Source: STD2-77 sp964503935 (GTDB lineage: Bacteria; Patescibacteriota; Minisyncoccia; JAHIHE01; JAGLIN01). From it: a stretch of DNA of 21,115 nt. The position numbers and the translations under genes were made by a program. Positions 5,727-13,458 of this stretch are shown in pieces; the first letter of the stretch is position 1; each line of letters begins with the position of its first letter. The notes below the pieces were generated by a model. The model did no database searches, was not told the DNA's origin, and saw only the letters and a program-made list of their open reading frames with translations. The stretch spans positions 1 to 21,115 of the forward strand of contig CAZDCJ010000016.1 in assembly GCA_964503935.1 (NCBI GenBank), read 5' to 3'.

Positions 5727-7061
5727 ATGCTCAACACAAAACGGATCCGAAAATCTTTTCCCGCCATCAAGTCAGGAAGGTTGGTTACCAATAACGCCGC
5801 AAGTACCCAGATTCCTGCGGAATTATTAGACCTGATGAAAAAGCTTTCCAAGAATTATGACAACGTCCACCGCGGGCAGTCGACATCTTCGGTGACTACT
5901 ACCGAGCTTTTCGAATCCTCCTACGACACCATCGCGCAGTTTATCGGAGCTCCGTCCAGAAAGAACGTCATTCTCTATCGCAATACGACAGAAGCCATCA
6001 ACGCGGTCATGTATCCGCTCATGACGGAATTCCGCGATGGCGATAATGTCGTCACGACATACATGGAGCATAATTCCAACTACGTTCCATGGTACGGTAT
6101 GACACACGAGATACTTCCCAGATTCGGGATAAATGTGGAATGCCGGCTTGCCAAGTTTGACAAGGAGACGGGCAGACTCGACCTCGATCACCTCCGATCG
6201 CTCGTGGACAAGCGGACCAAGCTCATCTGCTGCACCGGCGCTTCGAATTTCCTCGGTACCAAGAATCCCATCAAAGAACTGCGCGAGATCGCGGACCAGA
6301 GCGGATATGAACAGCCGACCGGAGAGAAGAAGTCGTATCTCCTCATCGACGGAGCACAGACGGTGCCGAACGTCCATATCGACGTCAAAGAGATGGATAT
6401 GGATTTTCTCGCCTGGTCTTTCCACAAGATCATATCTCCTTTCGGAGTAGGAGCCCTTTATGCCAAAGAAGGACTACTGGAAAGCATGAGGCCGTTCCTC
6501 TACGGAGGCGACATGATTGCCGACGGGATGGTGACCCCGGAGAAAGTCGGATATAATTCTCTCCCTTGGAAATTCACGGCCGGTACGCCCAATATCCTGG
6601 GAACGATATTATCTGCCCAAGGACTCAGACTCCTTATGGATTTCTCTCTCGGCGCGAAGAAGCCGTATTACTTCATGACGGGCAAAGACCTTGACCCGAC
6701 GGACGTGAAAGAAACCATGGACAACATCGCCGAGCATGAGAAGGAAATAGTCGGAGAAGCCTTGGGGCTCCTCGGAGAGATTCCATCCCTCACTATCTAC
6801 GGACCCAAGGACCCGAAGGAAAGGACTTCTCTTGTCTCTTTCAACTGCGAGGAGCTCAGTCCTTTCAAGATAGCGGAGGAGCTGAACGGTTTCGGAGTGG
6901 AATCGAGGGCAGGATGCCACTGCGCCACTCTCGCACACTATTATCTCGGCCTGAATCCGCCCGCCAGCTGCAGACTGAGCTTTTACATATATAATGACCT
7001 TAAAGACGTCAGGAAGGCCTGTGATGCCGTAAAGAAAATCGCCTCCTCCAAGATCTCGTAA
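5727..7061 (+). CDS. sufS: SufS/CsdA-type cysteine desulfurase, PLP-dependent
   Basis: This 444-residue class V aminotransferase-fold enzyme should take sulfur from cysteine, leaving alanine, for Fe-S cluster or thio-cofactor synthesis. The N-terminus (LVTNNAASTQIP, later NVHRGQST) matches SufS-type enzymes. Other landmarks are MEHNSN with PLP-stacking H115, DGAQ at 208-211, and the Schiff-base lysine K234 in WSFHKIISPFGVGALY. The catalytic-loop cysteine is probably C399 in SRAGCHCA; a second cysteine, C397, stands where His is common. No SufB, SufC, SufU or IscU gene is next to it, so the sulfur acceptor is unknown. It has its own promoter at 5658-5686 and an SD-less or distant-SD start. The class is certain; the subgroup (SufS or a related desulfurase) is probable. 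Confidence 0.88.
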   Translation: MLNTKRIRKSFPAIKSGRLVTNNAASTQIPAELLDLMKKLSKNYDNVHRGQSTSSVTTTELFESSYDTIAQFIGAPSRKNVILYRNTTEAINAVMYPLMTEFRDGDNVVTTYMEHNSNYVPWYGMTHEILPRFGINVECRLAKFDKETGRLDLDHLRSLVDKRTKLICCTGASNFLGTKNPIKELREIADQSGYEQPTGEKKSYLLIDGAQTVPNVHIDVKEMDMDFLAWSFHKIISPFGVGALYAKEGLLESMRPFLYGGDMIADGMVTPEKVGYNSLPWKFTAGTPNILGTILSAQGLRLLMDFSLGAKKPYYFMTGKDLDPTDVKETMDNIAEHEKEIVGEALGLLGEIPSLTIYGPKDPKERTSLVSFNCEELSPFKIAEELNGFGVESRAGCHCATLAHYYLGLNPPASCRLSFYIYNDLKDVRKACDAVKKIASSKIS

Positions 7062-7087
7062 GGATTAACAAGCTAATCTTCAAAATC

Positions 7088-7513
7088 ATGCATCAATGTT
7101 CTATTTACGATAGGTCTTTGAAGTTTTCGCGCTTCGTATACGGTCTCTTGGTCCTTGTCGCTTATCTCATCCAGAGCAAATGGCTTCTCCTTCTGGTAAG
7201 CGTCCTCACGATCCTCGGGGCATTCTCTCTGGTCTTCAATATCCCTTACCAGATGCATAAATATTTCCAGAAGAAGAGAGCTGTCAATCCTTCGGAAAAA
7301 GACTTCGGCGAGCTTAGCTTCGTCTCTGCCGCGACCGGATTCCTCCTTCTCATCGGCTTCCTCCTCCTTGAATTCACCGAATATACCTCGCTCGCCTGGA
7401 TATATGTCTTGATTGTCGATGCGATGATATTCCTCGCCTGCCTCGTGGGCTTCTGCGTGGCGACACTCATGTATGTGCTTATCAAGAACAAGCTTACTCC
7501 TAAACACGACTGA
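7088..7513 (+). CDS. Small four-helix membrane protein, DUF4395-like
   Basis: The 141-residue protein has about four hydrophobic helices, near 16-28, 32-51, 79-96 and 103-133. The N-terminus MHQCSIYDRSLKFSRFVYG and the helix spacing recall the DUF4395 family of small integral membrane proteins, but the match is tentative. C4, C117 and C123 are the cysteines; C117 and C123 lie in the last helix. It starts 26 bases after the cysteine desulfurase, and its TGA overlaps the ATG of the histidine kinase by one base (TGATG). The two are therefore probably co-translated, and the protein may be a partner of the kinase or of sulfur metabolism; that link is inferred. No clear SD is seen. Confidence 0.75.
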   Translation: MHQCSIYDRSLKFSRFVYGLLVLVAYLIQSKWLLLLVSVLTILGAFSLVFNIPYQMHKYFQKKRAVNPSEKDFGELSFVSAATGFLLLIGFLLLEFTEYTSLAWIYVLIVDAMIFLACLVGFCVATLMYVLIKNKLTPKHD

Positions 7514-8676
7514 TGCCGGAAGAATCCAAAAACATAAACAGACAGGAAGAGGAGGATAAGGCGCTTCCTCTCAACGCTAATTGCTGGCTCGTGAGCAACC
7601 TGAAATATCCGCCTTATAAGCGATGCCAGTATTGCGAACTTGAGTTCCGCAAATGCCTGTTTTTGCAATATCAGATCATTACGCTTCTCCTCGTATGCTT
7701 TTGTTTTGCTCTGATCTTCATTTCCGAAAAGGATATACCTCCATCGGTAATAATGTCTATATTCCTCATAGTCATCGTCTACGGATACTATTTCAACAAT
7801 AGCACCGAAAAGATAATCAAGTCGAATTATTACGAAAAGCAGGTGAAGAACGAATTGAAAGAACTGTCTGAAAAGCTTGAAGATAAAGTCCGGGAACAGA
7901 CGCAAGATATCCGAGAGCAGAACATCCACCTAGAAAAGCTCCTCAGCATGAAGAGTGATTTTCTGCGTACGGTCAATCATCAGCTCAATACGCCCCTCAC
8001 TATCATGAAGAATGCCTTCTCCATGATCAAGGACAAATCCTTGCCGGTAGAGAAGGGGCTGGAGATAGCCGGACACGGCTTGAACAGGATGAGCAGCACG
8101 ATCGAAGATTTTTGGGACGCATTCGAACTGGAAGAACAGGATGTGCCCCCGGAGACAAAAGAGACCGACATAGAGAAGATCGTCAAAGAGATAATACGGG
8201 AAAAGAAGAAGATGGAAATCACGATTACCCGCAAATTGAAGATACGCTATATCAAGCCTGGCTTCACGGTACCGAAAGTCATGTGCGTAGAAAAGAAGAT
8301 ACCGCACGTCATATCGAATCTTCTTGATAATGCCGTTTATTATTCCCAGAAAGGAACGATCAAGGTATGGTTCGAAATGGATAATGGAGGCGACAAAGAA
8401 TATCTCAAGACATTCGTATCAGATACCGGCGAAGGCATATCAGACGAAGACAAGGATAAGATATTTGAGAAATTTTACCGGGGTGAGATAACTTCCTCCA
8501 TCAATCCGAACGGATCCGGCCTGGGCCTTTATATTGCGAAGAATATCGTCGAAGACGGCGGCGGCGAGCTCAAGCTCGAACAGACCGAGGTCGGCAAGGG
8601 CTCCACCTTCAGCTTCTCTCTTGAGATTGCGAAAGCCGGCGAAGCCGCTTCCCAGCCGACAGCTACCGGCAAATGA
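7513..8676 (+). CDS. Membrane sensor histidine kinase, orphan
   Basis: The 387-residue kinase has two transmembrane helices (about 54-71 and 78-94) with only a short loop between, so signal sensing is probably in or at the membrane. A coiled coil spans about 100-145. The H-box is DFLRTVNHQLNTPLTIM with phospho-acceptor H156, a variant of the usual SHELRTPL. The N-box is SNLLDNAVYYS (N273), the G1 box DTGEGIS (D304), the F-box IFEKFYRG, and the G2 box GSGLGLYIAKNI (334-345). Before the first helix lies a four-cysteine segment, C24, C38, C41 and C48, which could bind a metal or sense redox. No response regulator is adjacent. It overlaps the upstream membrane protein gene by one base and is closed by the terminator at 8699-8722. 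Confidence 0.93.
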   Translation: MPEESKNINRQEEEDKALPLNANCWLVSNLKYPPYKRCQYCELEFRKCLFLQYQIITLLLVCFCFALIFISEKDIPPSVIMSIFLIVIVYGYYFNNSTEKIIKSNYYEKQVKNELKELSEKLEDKVREQTQDIREQNIHLEKLLSMKSDFLRTVNHQLNTPLTIMKNAFSMIKDKSLPVEKGLEIAGHGLNRMSSTIEDFWDAFELEEQDVPPETKETDIEKIVKEIIREKKKMEITITRKLKIRYIKPGFTVPKVMCVEKKIPHVISNLLDNAVYYSQKGTIKVWFEMDNGGDKEYLKTFVSDTGEGISDEDKDKIFEKFYRGEITSSINPNGSGLGLYIAKNIVEDGGGELKLEQTEVGKGSTFSFSLEIAKAGEAASQPTATGK

Positions 8677-8698
8677 TATTGATTGTGATTTTCGAAAG

Positions 8699-8722
8699 AC
8701 AGGCTCCGCAAGCCTGTTTTTT
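8699..8722 (+). terminator. Terminator after the histidine kinase
   Basis: ACAGGC (8699-8704) pairs with GCCTGT (8712-8717) around TCCGCAA. The T-tract runs from 8717 to 8722. It closes the cysteine desulfurase-kinase operon, 22 bases after the stop. Confidence 0.8.
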
Positions 8723-8758
8723 CAGATGCCTGATATCTATTTTTCAGATCTTATTTTA

Positions 8759-8824
8759 TTTGCAGGATATGGAAACATAGATATCGAGGCTCCTCAACGG
8801 ATACCATACTCCATATCCTGCAAA
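8759..8824. repeat. 66-base element with perfect 15-base inverted ends
   Basis: TTTGCAGGATATGGA at 8759-8773 is exactly repeated in inverted orientation at 8810-8824, with a 36-base loop. It lies between the kinase terminator and a second palindromic repeat. No T-tract or obvious target duplication flanks it. It could be a small non-autonomous mobile repeat, a protein-binding site or a structured RNA. Confidence 0.6.
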
Positions 8825-8833
8825 GAGTCGCCC

Positions 8834-8947
8834 TTTGTCATCCCGAACGAATGTGGGGAATCCCTTCACTACAATTTGTCTTGCCTGTTATCATATGATG
8901 CTATATTAAAAATAGATAGCCTCCTATGTTTTGCTCGAAATGACAAA
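8834..8947. repeat. Degenerate palindromic repeat, TTTGTCAT ends
   Basis: The left end reads TTTGTCATCCCGAACGAA and the inverted right end reads TTTGTCATTTCGAGCAAA. Eight terminal bases match exactly and the similarity fades inward. This resembles the widely seen bacterial intergenic repeats built on a GTCAT(T/C)CCGA core with inverted ends. The centre is A/T-rich. Here it looks like one decayed copy; other genomic copies cannot be seen from this window. Confidence 0.5.
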
Positions 8948-8981
8948 AAGTATAGTTTCGCAATTCACCTACATTAATAGT

Positions 8982-9011
8982 TTGACAAAAACGTAGCCTG
9001 TAAAGTAAATC
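8982..9011 (+). promoter_or_regulatory. Possible weak promoter for the orphan gene at 9038
   Basis: A perfect TTGACA at 8982-8987 is followed after 18 bases by TAAATC, a poor -10. The position fits a leader of about 20 bases to the TTG start. It is low confidence because of the weak -10. Confidence 0.3.
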
Positions 9012-9026
9012 AAAATAATCTGATTT

Positions 9027-9032
9027 GGAGGG
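9027..9032 (+). promoter_or_regulatory. Strong SD that supports a TTG start
   Basis: GGAGGG is followed by five bases (ATTGA) and then TTG at 9038. This is one of the best SD sites in the window and is the main reason for accepting a TTG start here. Confidence 0.65.
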
Positions 9033-9037
9033 ATTGA

Positions 9038-9496
9038 TTGGTTACAGATTGCGAAAAAGCCAGGAAGAAATTAGAAGAGAACGAGCTCCTCGGTCCTATC
9101 GAAACCATAGGTGGCATAGTAGAGAATGTACTTTTTGATTTTGAAGAAGGAGACCTTCCTGCCATGATGAAAAACCAAGCGGAACTTATAGCTTGGAATA
9201 TATATTTAGGAGGAAAATGCACATTTCTTGCCGTCATCAGCGAAAAATATGATTTTGGACAAAAATGCCTGAATGCGCTGGATAATAATTACCGCGTACC
9301 CGCACTTTTCACCGATACCAGAAATGAAATTATCGGAACGAAAGTAGGATACTCACATGACGTACTCCCTAGTTACGGATATGGCATAATCCAAAAGAAA
9401 CTTGAAGAAAGGATTGAAAGTACCGAAAATCTTTATCTTAAGATGTTTCTAATGACGATGATGGAACCCGCAGTCTTGGTCGATTCTTCTTTGTAA
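9038..9496 (+). CDS. Orphan hypothetical protein, TTG start
   Basis: This 152-residue soluble protein is unrecognised. It begins VTDCEKARKKLEENELLG after a TTG start supported by GGAGGG five bases upstream. The pattern suggests N-terminal helices (7-60), a central part with KCTFLAVISEKYDFGQKC, a Gly/Tyr-rich stretch (VGYSHDVLPSYGYG), and C-terminal helices ending in a Met-rich segment (MFLMTMMEPAVLV). There is no signal peptide or transmembrane helix. It stands alone between palindromic repeats and a bidirectional terminator. It is A/T-richer than the neighbouring genes, which could mean relaxed codon use or transfer. Coding is well supported; no function can be offered. Confidence 0.7.
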   Translation: MVTDCEKARKKLEENELLGPIETIGGIVENVLFDFEEGDLPAMMKNQAELIAWNIYLGGKCTFLAVISEKYDFGQKCLNALDNNYRVPALFTDTRNEIIGTKVGYSHDVLPSYGYGIIQKKLEERIESTENLYLKMFLMTMMEPAVLVDSSL

Positions 9497-9522
9497 AAAT
9501 AGGCAAAAAATATCTTAATATA

Positions 9523-9555
9523 AAAAAACCAACCTCACAAGGAGGTTGGTTTTTT
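9523..9555. terminator. Bidirectional terminator between 9038 gene and uvrA
   Basis: The 14-base-pair stem is made by AAAAAACCAACCTC (9523-9536) and GAGGTTGGTTTTTT (9542-9555) with a five-base loop. It has a T-tract on each strand and can end both convergent transcripts. The uvrA stop codon (9554-9556) lies inside the right-hand tract. Confidence 0.85.
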
Positions 9556-12367
9556 ATTTCTTTGACATCTCCTTCAATGCTTTTCCCGTCAGCGAGAGCC
9601 CGTGCTGCGCCACATCTTCCGGAGTACCAATCACTATAACCTCTCCCCCATCGGTTCCGCCGTGCGGGCCTAGATCGATAAGATAATCCGCGGATCTTAT
9701 GACATCGAGATTATGCTCAATCACCAAGACGGTATTTCCAGCATCTACGAGGCGACTCACGATGTCCAGCAGCTTCTTTATATCATCGAAATGGAGGCCT
9801 GTCGTAGGCTCGTCCATGATATAGAAAGTCTTGCCCGTGGATCTTTTGGATAATTCCGTCGCCAGCTTGATCCGTTGCGCCTCTCCGCCGGACAGCGTCG
9901 TCGCGCTCTGCCCCAGATGTATGTATCCCAATCCCACATCCTGGAGCACCAGCAGAGGATCGGCGATCTGTGGTATGTCTCTGAAGAATTCCACCGCTTC
10001 GGCGACCGTCATATCCAGGACTTCGGAGATATTCTTTCCTTTGTATCTTATCTTGAGCGTCTCTGAATTATACCGCATGCCCTCGCAAGTCTCGCACGGC
10101 AGATACACATCCGGCAAGAATTGCATCTCTATCTGGATAAGTCCTTCTCCCTTACAGACCGCGCATCTTCCTCCCGACACGTTGAAGCTGAATCTGTTTG
10201 CCTGATAGCCTTTCTCTTTCGCCTCGCGCGTCTGAGCAAAAAGTTCGCGCACCCGGGTAAATATTCCCGTGTAGGTCACCGGGTTGCTGCGCGGCGTGCG
10301 CCCTATCGGCGACTGGTCGATCTGAATAACCTTATCGATATCCTCCATTCCTTCGATCTTCTCACACTTCCCCGGCTTTTCCATCGAACGGTTGAATTTC
10401 CTTGCCAGGTTCTTATACAGGACTTCGTTCACGAGCGTCGATTTTCCCGAACCCGATACTCCCGTCACGCAGGTAAATACGCCGAGCGGAATACCGACGG
10501 TCACATTCTTCAGATTATTCTCCCGAGCTCCGGTCACTGTCAGGAATCGCTTTCCGAGCTTCCTCCTATACCGGGGAATCTCTATCTTTTTCCGTCCCGC
10601 GAGATAATCGCCGGTTATGGACTTCTTGTCTTTCATAATCTCCCCGTATGTCCCGGCAAAGACCACTTCTCCGCCACGCTTTCCCGCGCCAGGCCCGATA
10701 TCGACCAGATAATCGGCCTCGCGCATCGTCTCTTCGTCGTGCTCGATCACGATGAGAGTATTTCCCAGATCCCGAAGATGCTTCAGAGTATCGAGCAGCT
10801 TGCGATTATCGATCGCATGCAGTCCAATAGACGGCTCGTCAAGGATATACAAGACGCCTGTCAGCGCCGTGCCGATCTGCGAAGCCAGCCTGATGCGCTG
10901 TGATTCTCCCCCCGCGAGCGTCCGTCCGGCGCGATCGAGAGTAAGATAATTCAGCCCGACATCATCCAGGAATCCCAGCCGGTTCTTTATCTCGGTCACT
11001 ATCTTTTCTGACAGCATCTTCTCCCGGCGCGTAAGCTCAAGCTTCTTGAAGAAATCCAGAGCCTCGGTTACGGACATTCCCGAGATTTCCGCGATATTCT
11101 TTCCGCCTATCCTTACCGCAAGCGCATTATCATTCAGCCTTTTGCCGTCGCAGAAGCTGCAAGGCGCATCATTCATATATTTCTCGATCTCCTCGCGCAC
11201 TTTAGGCGAGTCCGTCTTGAAGTAGCGGCGCTTCATATCCGTGATTACGCCTGAAAAATTCAGATTGAAAACCTGCGTCCGGCCCTTCATGCCCATCCGC
11301 ACTTCTAGCTTCTCGTTCTCTCCGCTGCCGTAAAGTATCTTATCTATCTTGTCCTGCGGTATGTCCTTTATACGAGTCTTGAGAGGGATGCGATACTTTT
11401 CCGCGACCGCCCGCAGCAAGGCGCCATAATAGTTATTCTCCTTATAGCTCCATGGCAGGATCGCCCCCTCTTCGATGGTCTTATTCTTGTCGGGAATTAT
11501 CATGCCCGGATCTATCTCTTTGAGACTCCCCAATCCATTGCATTCGGGACACGCTCCGAAGGGGCTATTGAATGAGAACAGACGCGGCTCTATTTCGGGA
11601 AAACTGAATTCACAATCTGGACACGAGAGATGCTGGTTCATCGCCGTCTCTTTCTTTCCCGCTGCTATCTTTACCAGACCATCCGACAGCCCCACGGCCC
11701 GTTCTATGTCCTCGAATATCCTCCCCAGATTCTCATTGTTGATCGTCGTCTCATCTATCAGGACATCTATGTCATGCATCTGATACCTCTCCATATCGAC
11801 TTTCTCATCGAGCCGGACAGCCTTGCCGTCAATGCGCGCCTTCATATAACCCCGCTTATACAGCTCGTTGAGCAGCGAAAGATATTCTCCTTTCCGGCTG
11901 CGCACAACCGGCGAATATATCGCTATCTTCTTCCCTTCGCCGATTTCCAGCACCTTCTCCGTCATCTGCTCTATAGTGAGCGCCCTAATCGGCTTCCCGC
12001 ACTTGGTGCAATGCGGCACGCCCACCTTGGCGAAGAAGAGCCGCATATAATCATATACTTCCGTTATAGTTCCCACAGTCGAGCGGGGATTATGTGAAGC
12101 CGATTTCTGCGATATGGATATGGCGGGAGACAGCCCCTCGATATAATCCACGTCCGGTTTTTCCATCTGGCCGAGGAACTGCCGCGCATAGCTGGACAGG
12201 CTTTCCAGATACCGCCTCTGTCCTTCAGCAAAGATGGTATCAAAAGCCAGGGTCGATTTCCCCGACCCCGATATCCCGGTAAACACTATAAATTTATCGC
12301 GCGGCAGTTCCAGATCTATGTTCTTCAGATTATGCTCGCGCGCGCCTTTTACTATGATGCTTTTCAT
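9554..12367 (-). CDS. uvrA: Excinuclease ABC subunit A
   Basis: UvrA is the damage-recognition ATPase of nucleotide excision repair and loads UvrB. At 937 residues it is full length (E. coli about 940). The first ATPase has Walker A GISGSGKST at 31-39, signature LAGGESQ at 484-490 and Walker B LYILDEPS near 507-513. The second has GVSGSGKST at 636-644, then LSGGEAQRIKLATEL and YIMDEPTTGLHF. Zinc-binding cysteine pairs are C249/C252 with C273/C276, and C735/C738 with C758/C761. CTKCGKP at 120-126 is a further CxxC. The ATG at 12367 has AGGTAAG upstream and its own promoter at 12392-12420. No LexA-like operator is recognised. uvrB and uvrC are not in the window. Confidence 0.98.
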   Translation of the reverse strand: MKSIIVKGAREHNLKNIDLELPRDKFIVFTGISGSGKSTLAFDTIFAEGQRRYLESLSSYARQFLGQMEKPDVDYIEGLSPAISISQKSASHNPRSTVGTITEVYDYMRLFFAKVGVPHCTKCGKPIRALTIEQMTEKVLEIGEGKKIAIYSPVVRSRKGEYLSLLNELYKRGYMKARIDGKAVRLDEKVDMERYQMHDIDVLIDETTINNENLGRIFEDIERAVGLSDGLVKIAAGKKETAMNQHLSCPDCEFSFPEIEPRLFSFNSPFGACPECNGLGSLKEIDPGMIIPDKNKTIEEGAILPWSYKENNYYGALLRAVAEKYRIPLKTRIKDIPQDKIDKILYGSGENEKLEVRMGMKGRTQVFNLNFSGVITDMKRRYFKTDSPKVREEIEKYMNDAPCSFCDGKRLNDNALAVRIGGKNIAEISGMSVTEALDFFKKLELTRREKMLSEKIVTEIKNRLGFLDDVGLNYLTLDRAGRTLAGGESQRIRLASQIGTALTGVLYILDEPSIGLHAIDNRKLLDTLKHLRDLGNTLIVIEHDEETMREADYLVDIGPGAGKRGGEVVFAGTYGEIMKDKKSITGDYLAGRKKIEIPRYRRKLGKRFLTVTGARENNLKNVTVGIPLGVFTCVTGVSGSGKSTLVNEVLYKNLARKFNRSMEKPGKCEKIEGMEDIDKVIQIDQSPIGRTPRSNPVTYTGIFTRVRELFAQTREAKEKGYQANRFSFNVSGGRCAVCKGEGLIQIEMQFLPDVYLPCETCEGMRYNSETLKIRYKGKNISEVLDMTVAEAVEFFRDIPQIADPLLVLQDVGLGYIHLGQSATTLSGGEAQRIKLATELSKRSTGKTFYIMDEPTTGLHFDDIKKLLDIVSRLVDAGNTVLVIEHNLDVIRSADYLIDLGPHGGTDGGEVIVIGTPEDVAQHGLSLTGKALKEMSKK

Positions 12368-12391
12368 GATATATTTCTTACCTGAAACTCT

Positions 12392-12420
12392 ATTCTAGAC
12401 CGATTTCAGAGATTTTACAA
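12392..12420 (-). promoter_or_regulatory. Promoter for uvrA
   Basis: The minus strand reads TTGTAA, 17 bases, then TAGAAT. The predicted start near 12385 gives an 18-base leader that contains the AGGTAAG ribosome site. Confidence 0.65.
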
Positions 12421-12458
12421 GGGTACCGCTGCCATCCCGGACGTTTTCCGGACAGAAT

Positions 12459-12490
12459 AAAAAGCCGGCTCTTGCGTGGATCTAAGCCGG
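12459..12490 (-). terminator. Terminator of the VIT-like operon
   Basis: On the minus strand CCGGCT pairs with AGCCGG around a 14-base loop, with CTTTTTATT following. It begins seven bases after the stop of the gene at 12497-12928 and separates that operon from uvrA. A second small inverted repeat (CCGGA-CGTTT-TCCGG, 12437-12451) lies just beyond. Confidence 0.6.
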
Positions 12491-12496
12491 ATCCGA

Positions 12497-12928
12497 TCAT
12501 CGGTTCGTCTGGATGAGGAGATAACAGGAGAGCATGAGGATGCTTTGGATCGCCAGGATATTGAAAGTCAACATATACGAAGCCAGTCTCTCGATCTTAT
12601 AGAAGAATTGTCCCAGCATGGCATTCATTACAAACAAGATAGATCCTATGGCGGGAAGCATGTATATCATATCGTAGTCTCCGAGAAGGTCGACCCCCAG
12701 GAAGAGATTGTAATGCAATATTATGGGGTAGTCGCTTTCGATCCGGTTCGCGTAAAGATATGCCCACATCGACAGGTTTATGACCGCGCTCAAAAAGAGC
12801 ACCCTTGCGACTTCTCTTTGCCTCCAATATGGTTTTAACGCGGCAATCTTGAGCCCTGAGATGACGAATCTGTACAGGATCACCACTCTCCTCAAGAATA
12901 CCTTTATCGCGCTTTCTTTCTCTTCCAT
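12497..12928 (-). CDS. Hypothetical three-helix membrane protein
   Basis: This 143-residue protein has a basic amphipathic N-terminal part (about 8-40, rich in Arg and Lys). It is followed by three likely transmembrane helices near 43-61, 87-106 and 116-139. Conspicuous features are HYNLFLGVDLLGDYD between the first two helices and FFYKIERLASYML before the third. I recognise no named family. It follows the VIT-like gene by 25 bases and shares its promoter and terminator, so it may act in the same process, though this is only positional. Coding is convincing from the clear membrane topology and operon position. Confidence 0.75.
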   Translation of the reverse strand: MEEKESAIKVFLRRVVILYRFVISGLKIAALKPYWRQREVARVLFLSAVINLSMWAYLYANRIESDYPIILHYNLFLGVDLLGDYDMIYMLPAIGSILFVMNAMLGQFFYKIERLASYMLTFNILAIQSILMLSCYLLIQTNR

Positions 12929-12953
12929 CCTATTTGCTGATATATGAAACGGC

Positions 12954-13424
12954 TTACATGCCGGCGACCATCTTGCCCACCTGGTTCGTGATGATGATTA
13001 CCAGTATGGCGATCGAGACATGCTCCGTGATCACGTGCCGTGCTTTTTCATCCTGACTCCTCGCAATGAAGAAACTCATCGCTGCAAGTATGAACACCCC
13101 CCATGCGATACCTACCATGACTGCCTTCTGAAGATCAAACATCATGACAGGGATCACGAAAGTAAGCGCGTAAAAGAATTTCGTACAGAAAGTCGTAAGT
13201 GTCGCTTCCCACACATGATTCTTCAATTTCGCTTCTTTCGACTCTTCCGATATATGCACCCCAAGCGCATCGGACAGCGCATCCGCGATAGCGATGGTCA
13301 GCAGACCTCCTATGACTGCCGCCCGGGACGACGTTCCGGCCGCGAGCCCCACCATCAGCCCCAGTGTCGTTATCGTTCCTGAGGTCAGCCCGAAACACAG
13401 CCCGGTCTTGATCGATTCTTTCAT
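12954..13424 (-). CDS. VIT/CCC1-family membrane protein, probable Fe/Mn transporter
   Basis: The 156-residue protein begins KESIKTGLCFGLTSGTITTLGLMVGLAAGTSSRAAVIGG and continues LLTIAIADALSDALGVHISEE, the pattern of the first two helices of VIT1/CCC1 proteins. About five helices follow in total. Members of this family move ferrous iron or manganese out of the cytoplasm or into storage compartments. The conserved acidic residues in ADALSDALG and HISEESKEAK are where metal contacts are expected. It is shorter than plant or yeast members, as is usual for compact bacterial forms. The promoter at 13459-13487 serves it. The ATG is preceded by AAGAAAGA only, while GGAGGG lies much farther upstream next to the -10 box. 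Confidence 0.82.
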   Translation of the reverse strand: MKESIKTGLCFGLTSGTITTLGLMVGLAAGTSSRAAVIGGLLTIAIADALSDALGVHISEESKEAKLKNHVWEATLTTFCTKFFYALTFVIPVMMFDLQKAVMVGIAWGVFILAAMSFFIARSQDEKARHVITEHVSIAILVIIITNQVGKMVAGM

Positions 13425-13458
13425 TCTTTCTTATTAAGATATGAATTGCGTTCCCTCC

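Noticed and set aside
7513..8676. A complete two-component system
   Set aside because: No response-regulator receiver domain is found in the window; only the kinase is present.
8759..8947. A CRISPR array or an insertion sequence
   Set aside because: There are no regularly spaced direct repeats and no transposase frame; only two inverted-repeat elements.
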